Shown here in pieces: positions 46,434-57,336 of a stretch of DNA of 64,000 nt. The notes below the pieces were generated by a model. It was not told where the DNA came from, did no database searches, and worked only from the letters and a program-made list of their open reading frames with translations. Each line of letters starts with the position of its first letter. The first letter of the stretch is position 1. The stretch is from Garcia nutans (lineage: Eukaryota > Streptophyta > Magnoliopsida > Malpighiales > Euphorbiaceae). The DNA lies in contig CANTUV010000008.1 in the NCBI GenBank assembly GCA_947685225.1, forward strand, positions 36,572,001-36,636,000. The letters are read 5' to 3'. The position numbers and the translations under genes are program-made.

Positions 46434-46582
46434 AGGTTTGAGATTCTCAACCTAGGTAAAATGTAATAAAAAGAATATTTTTACTTAAAAAGTGGTTTTA
46501 AATAACACATATGTTTGGGATTGGCAACCTCTGATCTTTAATAAGGTGTGTCCTTTTTTTTGTGTTTGCAGTGTAGGTGTTG

Positions 46583-49500
46583 ATGGATCCTCATTTGAGA
46601 CAATCGGTTGAGGGTAGTGAGGAGAGCGTTGCTCCTGAGGATGGAGCTAGGGTTGATAGTGCTGGTGAGGCACCTGTTTCTGGGTCGGGTAGACCAGTAG
46701 GTGATGAGGTTCCGCCAGCCTGGTTTAGGAATATGATGGAAGCTATGAGACAAGCACCTGTGCAACCACAGCCACCACCCCCTCAGCCTTCAGTACCAGT
46801 AAGGCATTATGATAAACTGAGGAAATATGGAGCGGAGGATTTCTTAGGCACAGTTGATCCAGCTGTGGCAGAACAGTGGCTTGACAGAGTTCAGAGAGTA
46901 TTTGTTCAGTTGCAAGCCACCTCAGAGGAAAAGTTTGACTATGCAAGATCTTTGCTACAGAAGGATGCATACGATTGGTGGAAGACGGTGCCCCATTCTA
47001 TGGATGATCCTCCAACACTGTCTTACACTGATTTCTTGAGAGAATTTGAGTTGAAGTATACTCCAAGGGAGTATAAAGATATGAAGAAGATGGAGTTCTT
47101 GAGCTTGAAGCAAGATAGCAAGACTGTAACTGAATATGAGGTTGAGTTTATTAGATTGAGTCATTATGCTGGTGGCATTATTGCTTATGAGATAGATAGA
47201 TGCCGAAGGTTTCAGGAGGGATTGAGACCCTCTATCATGTGCTTAGTGGCCGGGTCTAGATATCACGATTTCTCCCAGCTAGTGGCAGCAGCTCGAGATG
47301 TAGAAAGGGCTCAAGTGATTGCAGCTGCATCAGAGGAAGAGGTCAGAGTGAGAAGGCCTCAGTTCGAGGCAGGGTCTTCTTCAGTAAAGAGGGGTAGAGG
47401 AAGTTTTGTTCCTCGGAGTAGTAGGAGCCAGAGACCAGCAGGTAGATCAGTGCAGTTCCAGAGGCAAAGATATAGACCTGCAGCTTCAGTGGCAAGTGCT
47501 CCGACCCCTATGGTTCAGAGATCCACCTTACCTATCTGCATCCATTGTGGGAGGCCACATGGTGGTCCTTGTTGGAAGGCTGGTGTTGCAGGGGTTTGTT
47601 TCCGGTGTGGGTCACCGGATCACTTTGTGAGAGACTGTCCGGAGAGACAGGAGTTTATGCCAGTTGATTCTGCCGCTTCTCGAGCCAGTGTGAGGGGAGG
47701 TAGAGGAGGCAGAGGTGCCAGCCGAGGTGGTAGAGCAGGGTTCAGTTCTAGAGGTGGTGCTACATCCAGGGAAACTAGACCGGAGGAGGTTGGTTCTTCC
47801 CAGAGGATGTATGTTATGCAGAGACAGCCGGATGCATCGGCGGTCATAGCTGGTACTTTTTCTTTATTTGATACTGCAGTACTTGCTTTGATTGATCCGG
47901 GTTCCACCCATTCTTATATTAGTGCATCTGTATTGCCTGTGTTTGATGTGCATGCTGAGTCCCTAGGATTTGATGTGTTGGTGACAAATCCTTTAGGGCA
48001 TAGTGTGATTGTGAGTAAAGTGCATCGGGATAGTGCAGTGAGGGTGCAGGGTGAGGAGTTCCTTGGAGATTTGATTGAGATGCCATTTAAGGAATATGAT
48101 GTGATTTTAGGCATGGATTGGCTATCTCGACATAGAGTTGTGGTGGATTGTAAAAAGAAGATTGTTTCTTTGAGAACTAGTGATGGTAGAGAGGTGATAG
48201 TATCTAATGAGCAGGAACAGTTAGCCTCCTTATTTGTTTCAGCTGTTGCAGCCAGGAGGTTGATTAGAAAGGGATGTGAAGCTTATCTTGCTCATGTGAT
48301 AGATACTAGAGTAAGATGTTCTCCTATTGATAGCATTGCCACAGTTGCAGAGTTCCCTGATGTTTTTCCTGAGGAGTTGCCAGGATTGCCGCCTGAGAGA
48401 GAGGTGGAGTTTGGTATTGAATTGTTGCCTGGTACCACTCCTATCTCGATTACTTCTTACAGAATGGCACCAGCAGAACTAAGAGAGTTAAAAGTGCAAT
48501 TACAGGAGCTGTTGGATAAGGGATTCATTCGCCCCAGTGTTTCTCCTTGGGGAGCTCCTGTGCTGTTTGTGAAGAAGAAAGATGGTACCATGAGGTTATG
48601 TATCGACTATAGGCAATTGAACAAGGTGACAATTAAGAATAAATATCCTTTGCCTAGAATCGATGATCTCTTTGATCAATTGAAGGATGCAGCTGTGTTT
48701 TCTAAAATTGATCTGAGATCTGGGTACCATCAGCTGAGAGTCAAAGCTGAAGATGTTCCGAAGACCGCATTTCGGACCAGGTATGGGCATTATGAATTTT
48801 TAGTTATGCCTTTTGGTCTGACGAATGCACCTGCAGCTTTCATGGATTTGATGAATAGGGTGTTTAGGCCCTATTTGGATCAGTTTGTAGTGGTCTTCAT
48901 CGATGATATCCTGGTGTATTCGAGGAATGAAGAGGAACATGATATGCATCTGCGAATTGTGTTGCAGATTTTGAGAGAAAAGCAGTTATTTGCCAAATTG
49001 TCGAAGTGTGAGTTCTGGTTGGATCAAGTAGCTTTTCTTGGACATATTGTTTCAGCAGAAGGCATCAGAGTTGATCCGAGTAAAGTTGAAGCAATTTTGA
49101 ATTGGAGTCCACCCAAGTCAGTGACAGAGGTTAGAAGTTTTCTGGGTTTGGCAGGCTATTACCGGCGGTTTGTGAAAGGGTTTTCTTTGATAGCTACTCC
49201 ACTCACCAGATTGCTTCGTAAGGGAGTGAGATTTGTGTGGACGGATCAGTGTCAGGCTAGCTTTGAGCAGTTGAGAGATATGTTGACTCAAGCGCCTGTT
49301 CTTACTTTACCTGTAGAAGGCAAACCATATGTGATCTACAGTGATGCGTCACATAGTGGTTTGGGATGTGTGCTGATGCAGGAAGGGAAAGTTATAGCTT
49401 ATGCATCTCGTCAGTTGAAACCGCATGAGCTTAACTACCCCACCCATGATTTGGAATTGGCAGCCATTGTGTTTGCATTAAAGATTTGGCGCCATTATCT

Positions 49501-51226
49501 GTTTGGGGAGAAATGTTTCATTTACACTGATCACAAAAGTTTGAAGTATTTGGGTGTTCAGAAAGAGCTCAACCTTCGGCAGAGGAGATGGTTGGAATTG
49601 ATTAAAGACTACGACTGCTTGATTGATTATCATCCAGGTAAAGCAAATGTAGTTGCTGATGCCTTAAGTCGGAAGTCTTTAGCTGGTTTAACAGTTTACT
49701 CGCTCTCGTTGCTTGTTGAGTTGAGAGCTTTGCGTGCCAGTTTTGTACTTTGTGATGATGGTGCATTATTGGCACAGTTGCAATTGAAGCCGGTTTTGTT
49801 GGATCAGATCAAAGAGGCTCAGTTGACTGATAAGAAGATTCAAAAGATTATTGCAGATTGTCAGAGTAGAGAGAGTAGAGATTTTGTTGTGAGGAATGAT
49901 GGGAGCCTATGGTTCAAGAACAGATTGTGTGTACCCGATAATGCTGATTTGAAGAGGGTCATTTTGGAAGAGGCACATCAGTCGATGTTTTCTATGCATC
50001 CGGGCAACACCAAGATGTATCATGATTTGAGACAGCATTACTGGTGGATTGGGTTGAAGAGAGACGTTGCTGAGTTTGTATCGAAATGTCTCACTTGTCA
50101 GAAGGTTAAAGCAGAGCATCAAGTTCCAACTGGGTTGCTTCAACCGTTGTCAGTGCCAGAATGGAAGTGGGATAGAGTGACCATGGACTTTGTGTCTGGT
50201 TTGCCATTGACACAAAAGAAACATGATGCCATATGGGTGATTGTGGATAGATTGACTAAGACAGCTCATTTCCTCCCAGTTCGGATGGATTATTCTTTGG
50301 AGAGGTTGGCTGAGCTGTACATCCAGGAGATTGTGAAATTGCATGGTGTTCCAACTTCTTTGGTGTCTGATCGAGATCCCAGGTTTACTTCAAGATTTTG
50401 GAAGAGTTTGCACAGAGCTTTGGGTTCTCGACTACACTTCAGTACTGCTTTTCATCCACAGACGGATGGACAGTCTGAGAGGGTGATACAGATTGTTGAG
50501 GATATGTTGAGAAGCTGTGTCATCGATTTCTCTGGAAGTTGGGATAGATTCTTACCTCTTGTGGAGTTTGCTTACAACAACAGTCACCAATCCAGCATCG
50601 GAATGGCCCCATTCGAGGCATTGTATGGCAGACGGTGCAGAACACCTCTTTGTTGGAGTGAACTTGGTGATAGCAAGTTGATTGGGCCTGATTTGATTCA
50701 AGAAACTGAAGAGAAAGTGAAGTTGATTCGAGGCAGATTGAAAACAGCTTCAGACCGACAGAAGTCTTATGCGGATCTGAAAAGGAGAGATATTCAGTTT
50801 GATGTTGGGGATAAGGTATTTTTGAAAGTATCTCCTTGGAAGAAGATTTTGAGGTTCGGTCGGAAAGGAAAATTGAGTCCTCGTTTCATTGGACCATATG
50901 AAGTATTGGAAAGAGTTGGGCCAGTGGCTTATCGGCTTGCTTTGCCACTTGAGTTGGATCGTATTCATAATGTGTTTCATGTTTCTATGTTGAGAAGGTA
51001 CAGGTCGGATCCATCTCATGTGTTGCCATTTGAATCTATTGAAGTGAGCCCAGACTTGACATTTGAAGAGGAACCAATTGCTATCTTGGCACGGGAAGTG
51101 AAAGAATTGAGGAACAAGAGAGTGCCATTAGTGAAAATTCTTTGGAAGAATCATGCAAAAGAAGAAGCAACTTGGGAGAATGAGCAAACCATGCGAGAGC
51201 AATATCCTCAGCTGTTTCGGCCTTGA
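46583..51226 (+). CDS. gag-pol: Gag-Pol polyprotein of D (Tekay/Del chromovirus)
   Basis: One uninterrupted frame of 1547 codons from the ATG at 46583 (two codons of open frame precede it without ATG). Numbered from that Met: capsid-like gag domain about 80-230 (YDWWKTVPH); a half-knuckle, then a CCHC knuckle C339, C342, H347, C352; Gly/Arg-rich linker; aspartic protease D438 in IDPGSTHSYI; RT with D710 and FIDD D774-D775; RNase H D921, E958, D983, D1026; integrase zinc finger H1132, H1139, C1169, C1172; integrase core D1202, D1263, E1299 (D-60-D-35-E); chromodomain-like C-terminus about 1495-1545 (EEATWE, YPQLF). The family copies RNA to cDNA in cytoplasmic particles and integrates it in the nucleus; the chromodomain is thought to guide insertion to heterochromatin. 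No broken residue was seen, and the length is normal for the group. Confidence 0.98.
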   Translation: MDPHLRQSVEGSEESVAPEDGARVDSAGEAPVSGSGRPVGDEVPPAWFRNMMEAMRQAPVQPQPPPPQPSVPVRHYDKLRKYGAEDFLGTVDPAVAEQWLDRVQRVFVQLQATSEEKFDYARSLLQKDAYDWWKTVPHSMDDPPTLSYTDFLREFELKYTPREYKDMKKMEFLSLKQDSKTVTEYEVEFIRLSHYAGGIIAYEIDRCRRFQEGLRPSIMCLVAGSRYHDFSQLVAAARDVERAQVIAAASEEEVRVRRPQFEAGSSSVKRGRGSFVPRSSRSQRPAGRSVQFQRQRYRPAASVASAPTPMVQRSTLPICIHCGRPHGGPCWKAGVAGVCFRCGSPDHFVRDCPERQEFMPVDSAASRASVRGGRGGRGASRGGRAGFSSRGGATSRETRPEEVGSSQRMYVMQRQPDASAVIAGTFSLFDTAVLALIDPGSTHSYISASVLPVFDVHAESLGFDVLVTNPLGHSVIVSKVHRDSAVRVQGEEFLGDLIEMPFKEYDVILGMDWLSRHRVVVDCKKKIVSLRTSDGREVIVSNEQEQLASLFVSAVAARRLIRKGCEAYLAHVIDTRVRCSPIDSIATVAEFPDVFPEELPGLPPEREVEFGIELLPGTTPISITSYRMAPAELRELKVQLQELLDKGFIRPSVSPWGAPVLFVKKKDGTMRLCIDYRQLNKVTIKNKYPLPRIDDLFDQLKDAAVFSKIDLRSGYHQLRVKAEDVPKTAFRTRYGHYEFLVMPFGLTNAPAAFMDLMNRVFRPYLDQFVVVFIDDILVYSRNEEEHDMHLRIVLQILREKQLFAKLSKCEFWLDQVAFLGHIVSAEGIRVDPSKVEAILNWSPPKSVTEVRSFLGLAGYYRRFVKGFSLIATPLTRLLRKGVRFVWTDQCQASFEQLRDMLTQAPVLTLPVEGKPYVIYSDASHSGLGCVLMQEGKVIAYASRQLKPHELNYPTHDLELAAIVFALKIWRHYLFGEKCFIYTDHKSLKYLGVQKELNLRQRRWLELIKDYDCLIDYHPGKANVVADALSRKSLAGLTVYSLSLLVELRALRASFVLCDDGALLAQLQLKPVLLDQIKEAQLTDKKIQKIIADCQSRESRDFVVRNDGSLWFKNRLCVPDNADLKRVILEEAHQSMFSMHPGNTKMYHDLRQHYWWIGLKRDVAEFVSKCLTCQKVKAEHQVPTGLLQPLSVPEWKWDRVTMDFVSGLPLTQKKHDAIWVIVDRLTKTAHFLPVRMDYSLERLAELYIQEIVKLHGVPTSLVSDRDPRFTSRFWKSLHRALGSRLHFSTAFHPQTDGQSERVIQIVEDMLRSCVIDFSGSWDRFLPLVEFAYNNSHQSSIGMAPFEALYGRRCRTPLCWSELGDSKLIGPDLIQETEEKVKLIRGRLKTASDRQKSYADLKRRDIQFDVGDKVFLKVSPWKKILRFGRKGKLSPRFIGPYEVLERVGPVAYRLALPLELDRIHNVFHVSMLRRYRSDPSHVLPFESIEVSPDLTFEEEPIAILAREVKELRNKRVPLVKILWKNHAKEEATWENEQTMREQYPQLFRP

Positions 51227-51258
51227 TATCAGGTAATTTCGAGGACGAAATTTCTTTT

Positions 51259-51272
51259 TAGAGGGGAAGAAT
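51259..51272 (+). other. Polypurine tract of D
   Basis: AGAGGGGAAGAAT directly precedes the 3' LTR. The CGAGGACGAAATTT block just upstream is shared with element A. Confidence 0.9.
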
Positions 51273-53764
51273 TGTAATATCCTCATTTATGCCCTAGAAG
51301 TTTTGTATGTTGTTGTTATTGTGGTTGTTTTAAATTGCAAGATAAAGAATTGGGAAAAGAAAAGTATATGTGTTTTGGGAAGGATTTAGGGTTTAGAGAG
51401 AATGGTATATGTTGTGTATATGTTGATATATATAACATATAAATGGGTCAAAGAAGAGTCAAGGTGTTGGTTAGTGGAAGGAGATATTTTATTGTTGAGT
51501 GTGTAATTGCATATATGGGCTTATATAAGACAAAAAGTTAGTTATATGTTTGAGGGCATTTTGGTAATTGCTTGGATAAAATCTCTTGGTGGAGATTTAA
51601 AGAAGAAAAGTCATTTGACTTTGTTGAATTTTCTTTTCTTCTCATATTTGTGCCGGCCATTGAAGAAGACAAAGGGAAAGAGAAGTGTTCTTGATGCTAT
51701 ACTCAAATTGATGAAGGAATTGAGAGATTTGGTGAAAGACTTGTGGAATTTCTTCATATAAGGTAAGTAATTTCTTGTTTTCTTTTATTAATTTGGAAGT
51801 TGTGGCTAAGGTGTATGGTGAATTGTTGAGTTGATGATTTGGTGTGTTTGATATGTATTTACAAATGTTAAAGTTGATTGTTAGTTAAAAGATTGATTTG
51901 AGGTTGGTTTGGTTGTGAAGGTTGTAAGTTTAAATAGATTTTGATAGTGGAAGTTCAAGTGTAAAGTTGGTTTTAGGGTTTGAGATGGTATATGTTTAAA
52001 TGTTTTGGTTGATGTGTTTTAATAAGGAATATTGTGATAAACATGTAGAATTTGTGTTTAGAACATTGATTTCATTCATTTGAAACATGTTATATGGTGT
52101 TTGATGAGTTTGAGTGCAATTGGAGGAGAATTTTGCATATTAGGGTTTGTGTTTTGGGAGACACGGCCAAAAGCAAAGGAGAGACACGGCCAAGTCATGA
52201 AACTTTTGCGTGTGTTGAATTAGTTTTGAGAGACACGGCCGTGTTCCCAAGCCGTGTTAGCTACTGTGAGTTTTGGTTTAAGAGACACAGCCATAAGCTT
52301 GGCCGTGTCCCTTGCCCGTGTTGCTTACTGTCCAATTGGTTTGAGTGACACGGCCACAAGCTTGGCCGTGTCCCTCAAGTGGCTGCCCGTGTCCCTCAAT
52401 TGTGTAGGTTAAGGTTTTACTTCCTTGTTCTTTTTGCATTGCTTTGGTTCTCAAAGGGTAGGTTGGTCCCTAAACCTAACCCTAAACATTTTAAATACAC
52501 TTGAATCAATGAATGATATAATCAATTACATGTGTAAGGTTCTAAAGATATGAATCATATCAATTGTTCTTTACCCTAATTGCATTGTTGAGATTGAATA
52601 ATGTTATGTTATGTATTGTAAATGGTAATGTGTTTCATGAGTAATGAATATTGAAATGTATATCAAAGATGCAATGATAATTCAAATAAGACATGATATG
52701 AGACAATACCATTGTGGTTGGCTATGATGTGATGCAATTGAAAGAAATAAGGCATGTTTGCCTAAATGTTGTTGAGAATTGAAAATGGAAATGATAATTG
52801 AATAATAAATGAATTGTGTGGCTAATGTGTTATTCCATTTTCAGAGTTGGTTGTTGGTGGCATGCCTAATAAGTGTAACAATCTCTTGAAGTTAGGTTGG
52901 ATTGAATCCTTGAAGCCTAATTGAGATGTTACCACCCTTGAAGCTAGGTTGGGTTGGTTCTTGAAGCCAAGTTGGGTTGAAGCTTAGCATGCTTTGCTCC
53001 CCTTGAAGCTTGGTTGAACCTAATCCTTGAAGCCTAGTTGGGTTTATGATATTGATAAATGTGATGATAGAACCAAAACATTAACTCTGAAAATTGAATG
53101 GCATATTAGTGTGTCTTGGGCCCATGCTTGTCTTTGCTTAATGTTGATTATGAATGATTAAATGAATACTAATGAGGTATATGATAAGATGTTGAAATAT
53201 GATATGTCTATTTATGTTGAGTTATGAAATGTAAAGGCATGTTGTTAGTTTTGCATATATGATGTTACATGTATAATATGGATTGAGAATTGGCATTGCA
53301 TTGCATCAAAGCAAAACATTAGCATGTTTTATCTTACTAAGCCGTTGGCTTAGCGCGATAGTGTTTGATCGCGCAGGTAATAGAGTTGGTAGAGTTGAAC
53401 CCGAGAGTTCATCAAGACCGAGTGAGAGTAGACAGTGAAGAGTTGATTTTTGAGGACTTAAAGATCAGAGCAGACTTGCCAATCATGTATACTTCTTTTA
53501 TATTTTGTAAAGTAATGTTTATAATGTAAATATGTACCTAATTTATAACTTCCGCTGTGTAATATTTAAATGTATATATGTATATCTAACATGTTTATAT
53601 TTTAAGTCAATGACTTAATTTCTATAATGTATAATGATTAGGGTATTGTATCAAGTTTAAAATGTTTTGAATGTTGAAGAAAACCGTAACATCCCTATGT
53701 TTGGTGCACTTATGCTACATTGTTGTGATTGTAGTGTGTGTGCATTGGATGTGGGGGTGTTACA
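51273..53764 (+). mobile_element. 3' LTR of element D
   Basis: It is 2492 bp long, at an offset of 7352 from the 5' LTR, with two differences seen (A at 51646 against G at 44294; G at 52305 against A at 44953). The second difference sits in a hairpin arm, and the 3' copy has the better pairing. Confidence 0.98.
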
Positions 53765-54264
53765 TTCTCACCTCTTGTCAATTGCAGAACTTTAGATTTT
53801 AAGAGTTGAAACAACATTTGCATCTTTTGATTAGTCTTTGAAGTCAATATGAGTAATGCCATCGGATAATTGCTTGGATATCCTAGAATGGCTTTAAATT
53901 CTTCAATCATAATACATAATTCAAAGTTGTTTATCTTGAAAGTCCTAGTTTCCACATCCCAAAAAGAGGTTATGGCATGTAAAAAGGAATGGTCTAACTT
54001 TACAATTTGAAAGCACTTTAAAGCATTAATTTGAAACCAAGATATTTTTTCCCAATGTGTAGCTTTAATGGTCTTAAATAAATCTTTGATTTTCTTTAAA
54101 TTAAGCTCAACCATTGATAGGGTTTGAGAAAATTCAAAACTATTTGAGTTGATTATGGAAAATTTATTTCTATTGTTGTGATAAAATTTGTGAGAAAAGG
54201 TGGTGGTTAACAAATTACCAACATGGGGTATCTTGCTTTCGAATAATTCCCTCAGATGTTTCAA
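53765..54264 (-). pseudogene. ORF1 of E, N-terminal piece (DUF7745-like), cut by D
   Basis: It is open for about 166 codons; the displayed start at 54264 is a TTG, and the frame stays open to about 54310 without an in-frame ATG, so the true start is unknown. The segments LKCFQIVKLDHSFLHAI, SFWDVETRTFKINNFEL and IEEFKAILGYP follow the FWDPE-R-F--N--L-PT-EE pattern of the DUF7745-type domain found in ORF1 of Tat/Ogre elements and some plant genes. The role of that protein is not established. D (TTCTC) interrupts it; the last 19 residues of the visible frame come from the D LTR. The frame continues at 43920. Confidence 0.65.
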
Positions 54265-55124
54265 CCAATAGTTATATTTTCGAAAATGGAAATCAATCCA
54301 TGATAACTCCTATTAATTAGGTTTTAATCCATTCAACCAACTATAGTAGCTTTTATGCTATATTGGATTAAAACGAAAATTAAGAGGTTTATTATAAATA
54401 GATTTCTCACTTGATAAGAGTAACTAATGGTTCATGCCAAAAACAAGCCTATGGTTAATTTATTCTTAGTGTAAACTAGGCCTACAATTAATTTTTGGTA
54501 TTTCATAACTGACCTAAATATTTTTGCAAGCTCTTTGTAAGAAAATGTTGGGTGAAAATAGTTTTGTTTCTAAGCCCATTGTAAAAGATTTTAGAAAAAT
54601 GGATTTTGGGCTTAGTATTTGGGCCATGGGCCAAAGAATTTATTTATTTATTTTTTAGAAAAGTCCAAAGACCATCTTGAAAGATTTTAAAAATAGTTTT
54701 GGTCTTTTGAATTTTAGAGAAAAGTTTATTTTGAGCTTACAATATACTTAGGTCATATTAGAAAAAAGAACAAACCAAATAAGCCATGATTTAGACTAAG
54801 ATAAACTAACCATAGTCAAACAACATGCATTTGGGGTAAAACCTAAGGAAAGTAACTAGGCCAATTACATGAGCTTTAGTCTTTGGGTTAAAAGGCTTAG
54901 GTTCCCATAGCAAGTATATACCAAATGGTATGAGGCTATGAGTGGTTATGCCATGCTCGATCTCTATATCTTGAGTGAAAGTATGGTATCCCTTACATAA
55001 CACAACACGGGTAACACGGGCATCCTAACTCACGCACACAATGCAATCAAATATGATGCAATGGATAATATCATTATAAGAAAGAATAGAATAATATAAA
55101 GACCAATGGAATCAACTTCTCTTA
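54265..55124 (-). other. 5' leader of E, non-coding
   Basis: This is the reverse of the F and G leaders (32825-33720 and 11352-12230), with CATGCTCGATCTC and GGGCATCCTAACTC text. A minus-strand frame at 54806-55003 occurs in degraded form in F and G and is not supported as a gene. Confidence 0.6.
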
Positions 55125-55142
55125 TCCCCAGTGGAGTCGCCA
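55125..55142 (-). other. Primer-binding site of E
   Basis: The minus strand reads TGGCGACTCCACTGGGGA, one base away from the LTR edge at 55144. Confidence 0.78.
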
Positions 55143-56833
55143 CTGTGAGCGGGGATTTTCGCCCCCACTCCCGGTGGAATGGTTCTTGCGACTTCGGCAC
55201 TGTTTAGGCTCGGGGCCTTAGAGAACACGGACTTAAGTTAGGAGAAAATGGAGTCGCCACCCGGACGGGCTGGGAAAAAAAAAGGGGTGGATGACTCGAT
55301 TCCTAAGGAATCACCAACCCCCTAATGGGTTAGAAAAGTTGGGTACGTGTGGGGAAGGTGAGAAATGGCCCAGCACCCCCACAACGCCGGATTCATTGGA
55401 ACCGGCCTCCTTTACAGGTTTAATATTATAAAATTCTTAAATATAATAACATTATCCATATTACACACAATAATTAAAAGAAAGCATCATTATATTAAAA
55501 TCAAAGCAATGTCCAAACAAAACAAATAAATGGACACCCATCCAAGGATGGAAACATATCCTTACATCACATGCCTAAATAGGACACCCACCAAAAGGTA
55601 GAAACATGCCCTTTACATAGGTTCTAAAATAGAAAAGCAAATTAAATTACTTGATGTTTAACTAATGAGGTACCCACCAAGTGGAAACATACCTCTTACA
55701 ACTTTTGGAAATCTAAATTAATTGATAAAAGTAAATAATCATTCATCATAAACAAATCATTCATCAAAGCTATTAATCAAAATATAAAATAAACATCCAT
55801 CCATGATAAATTAAATAAATCAAGTATTGAAATTAAATAAATTAAAGCATAAGAAATAAATCAAAGCATAATCAAGTATGGAATTGAATAAAGCAAATAA
55901 AAGTCCAATTATGGCTACTGTGACTTTTTATGGAATTAAAATAAATTAGGGTTTTATGTTTTAAAGGGTTGGTAAGACTCTTTGATTAACTAAATTAAGG
56001 CTTGAATGATGATATCATGAAACTAGGGTTTTAAACATTTTAAAATACTTTAATTTGTGATTTTTGGTTATTGGGATCCTAAGCTACTGTGTACAATTTA
56101 GGTTTTTAGGTTTTTATGTTTTTTAATGTTTTAAAAGGATTAGGGTTCATAAAAATTAGGGTTTAAGGTTTTAAAAGTGTTAGTGTTCATTATTTTGAAT
56201 TTTGGAATTGAATTTGGATTTGATATTTTGGAAGTAGGGTCACGGGTGGTGAATAAATTTTAGGAATTTGAAAATCAATTTGATAATTTCATGAAGTTTT
56301 ATGAATTTAAACAAATAAATTAAAGTTTTTATAAGTAGAAAAGATGTTTTTTTAAGGCTTTTTGAATGAAATAGAACCTACTTTAAAATTTTAAAAGAAG
56401 CAGAATTTACATCATAGTTTTGTTGAAAAATATGTTCAATTAGAGTTTTAAGATTTTTAAGAAGAAAAAATAACAATTTTAAGCCTTTTGGAAAATAAAG
56501 TAACAAAATAAGGTTTTTTGGCTTTGGAAAAACTAAATTAAAGTTCAAATGTTTTTAATTTTGATTTCATAAATTTGCTACTGTGTAAAAAAGTAATTAA
56601 AGAAAATTAATTAACACATACCTTCTTTTGATGATTTCTCCAAAAATAATTCTTCTTGGATAAACTAGCTCCAAAGACAAGCCTTTTTTTGCCTTTGAAT
56701 CCTTTAAATTGTGCTGCTGCTGTTCCAAAAAAGAGTTGAATTGAATTTCTTCTTTTCCTTCCTTGATTTGGTTTCAAATTTTCTAAACAACTCTTGGATT
56801 TTTTCCTCCTTTAATAAATTGCCTTTGGTCCTT

Positions 56834-56840
56834 ATTTATA
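56834..56840 (-). promoter_or_regulatory. TATA box of the E 5' LTR
   Basis: The minus strand reads TATAAAT in the same context as 14439-14445. It is the probable promoter of E. Confidence 0.55.
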
Positions 56841-57047
56841 GTGGTTTGAGGTTGTTTATTCCTAATTAGTTAAGGTAAGTAATATTAAGAATAAAAAAAA
56901 AGAAACCAAAACCTAATTGGATTAGGTTTCGAAAAATTTGCGTCGGAAAATTTGCGCTGCAAAAAAAAAAACTGTTGCGGAAAAACTGCGCTGGCAAAAA
57001 AATCTACTGCAGTTGGCTGCGGCAGCACGCGCGGAGAGGGCCCGTAA

Positions 57048-57086
57048 GCTATTTCGCAGGCAGAAAATTTCTGCAAGCGAAATAGC
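57048..57086. repeat. U3 hairpin of the E 5' LTR
   Basis: GCTATTTCGC (57048-57057) pairs with GCGAAATAGC (57077-57086), with an inner CAGAAA...TTTCTG pairing; the right arm occurs again at 57106-57115. Confidence 0.85.
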
Positions 57087-57336
57087 TAGCAGAAAATTTC
57101 TGCGTGCGAAATAGCACAGTGATTTCGCCCGCACGACGATTTTTCGTCGCCGATTTTTTCGACTCTGATTTTTATTTTTATTTTTATTTGTTTATTTCTA
57201 TTTTTTATTAATAAAAATTAGACACTAAAGCAAAAATTATTTAATAAAATTATTTTGGACCAATTAGACAACAAAAATCATTTTAGACTAAATAAAACAT
57301 ATTGGACCGGATTGGGTCAAAAATTAAGGGTCTACA

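Larger units (their letters stand above)
43921..53764 (+). mobile_element. Element D: full-length, apparently intact Tekay-like retrotransposon (T1)
   Basis: This 9844-bp element has TTCTC duplications (43916-43920 and 53765-53769), two 2492-bp LTRs (TGTAATATCC...GGTGTTACA), PBS, a single open gag-pol and a polypurine tract. The LTRs differ at two sites seen (44294/51646, 44953/52305). It entered ORF1 of E. All catalytic residues checked in its polyprotein are present, so it may be competent. It is the youngest insertion that I can date in the window. Confidence 0.98.
12749..57336 (-). mobile_element. Element E: Tat/Ogre-like non-autonomous retrotransposon hosting three insertions
   Basis: Target duplication GAGCC (12744-12748 and 57337-57341) flanks TG...CA ends. 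E segments are 12749-15908, 29421-30485, 43152-43920 and 53765-57336; without the insertions and their duplications it is about 8.55 kb. The 5' LTR is on the right, with its PBS at 55125. The 3' LTR is on the left, with its polypurine tract at 14975. The internal region has an ORF1 remnant, a degenerate repeat block and three minisatellites, but no gag or pol. B, F and D interrupt it. It sits in the gag of G. Confidence 0.9.
55144..57336 (-). mobile_element. 5' LTR of element E
   Basis: This 2193-bp LTR runs TGTAGACCC...CCCCGCTCACA on the minus strand. It is collinear with 12749-14974. It differs by scattered substitutions and by a rearranged GC-rich U3 segment (56935-57170 against 14530-14790). 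It drives E leftward. Confidence 0.92.

Noticed and set aside
54806..55003. Minus-strand frame of 65 codons in the E leader
   Set aside because: F and G have the same leader with stops in this frame; no ATG context and no domain.
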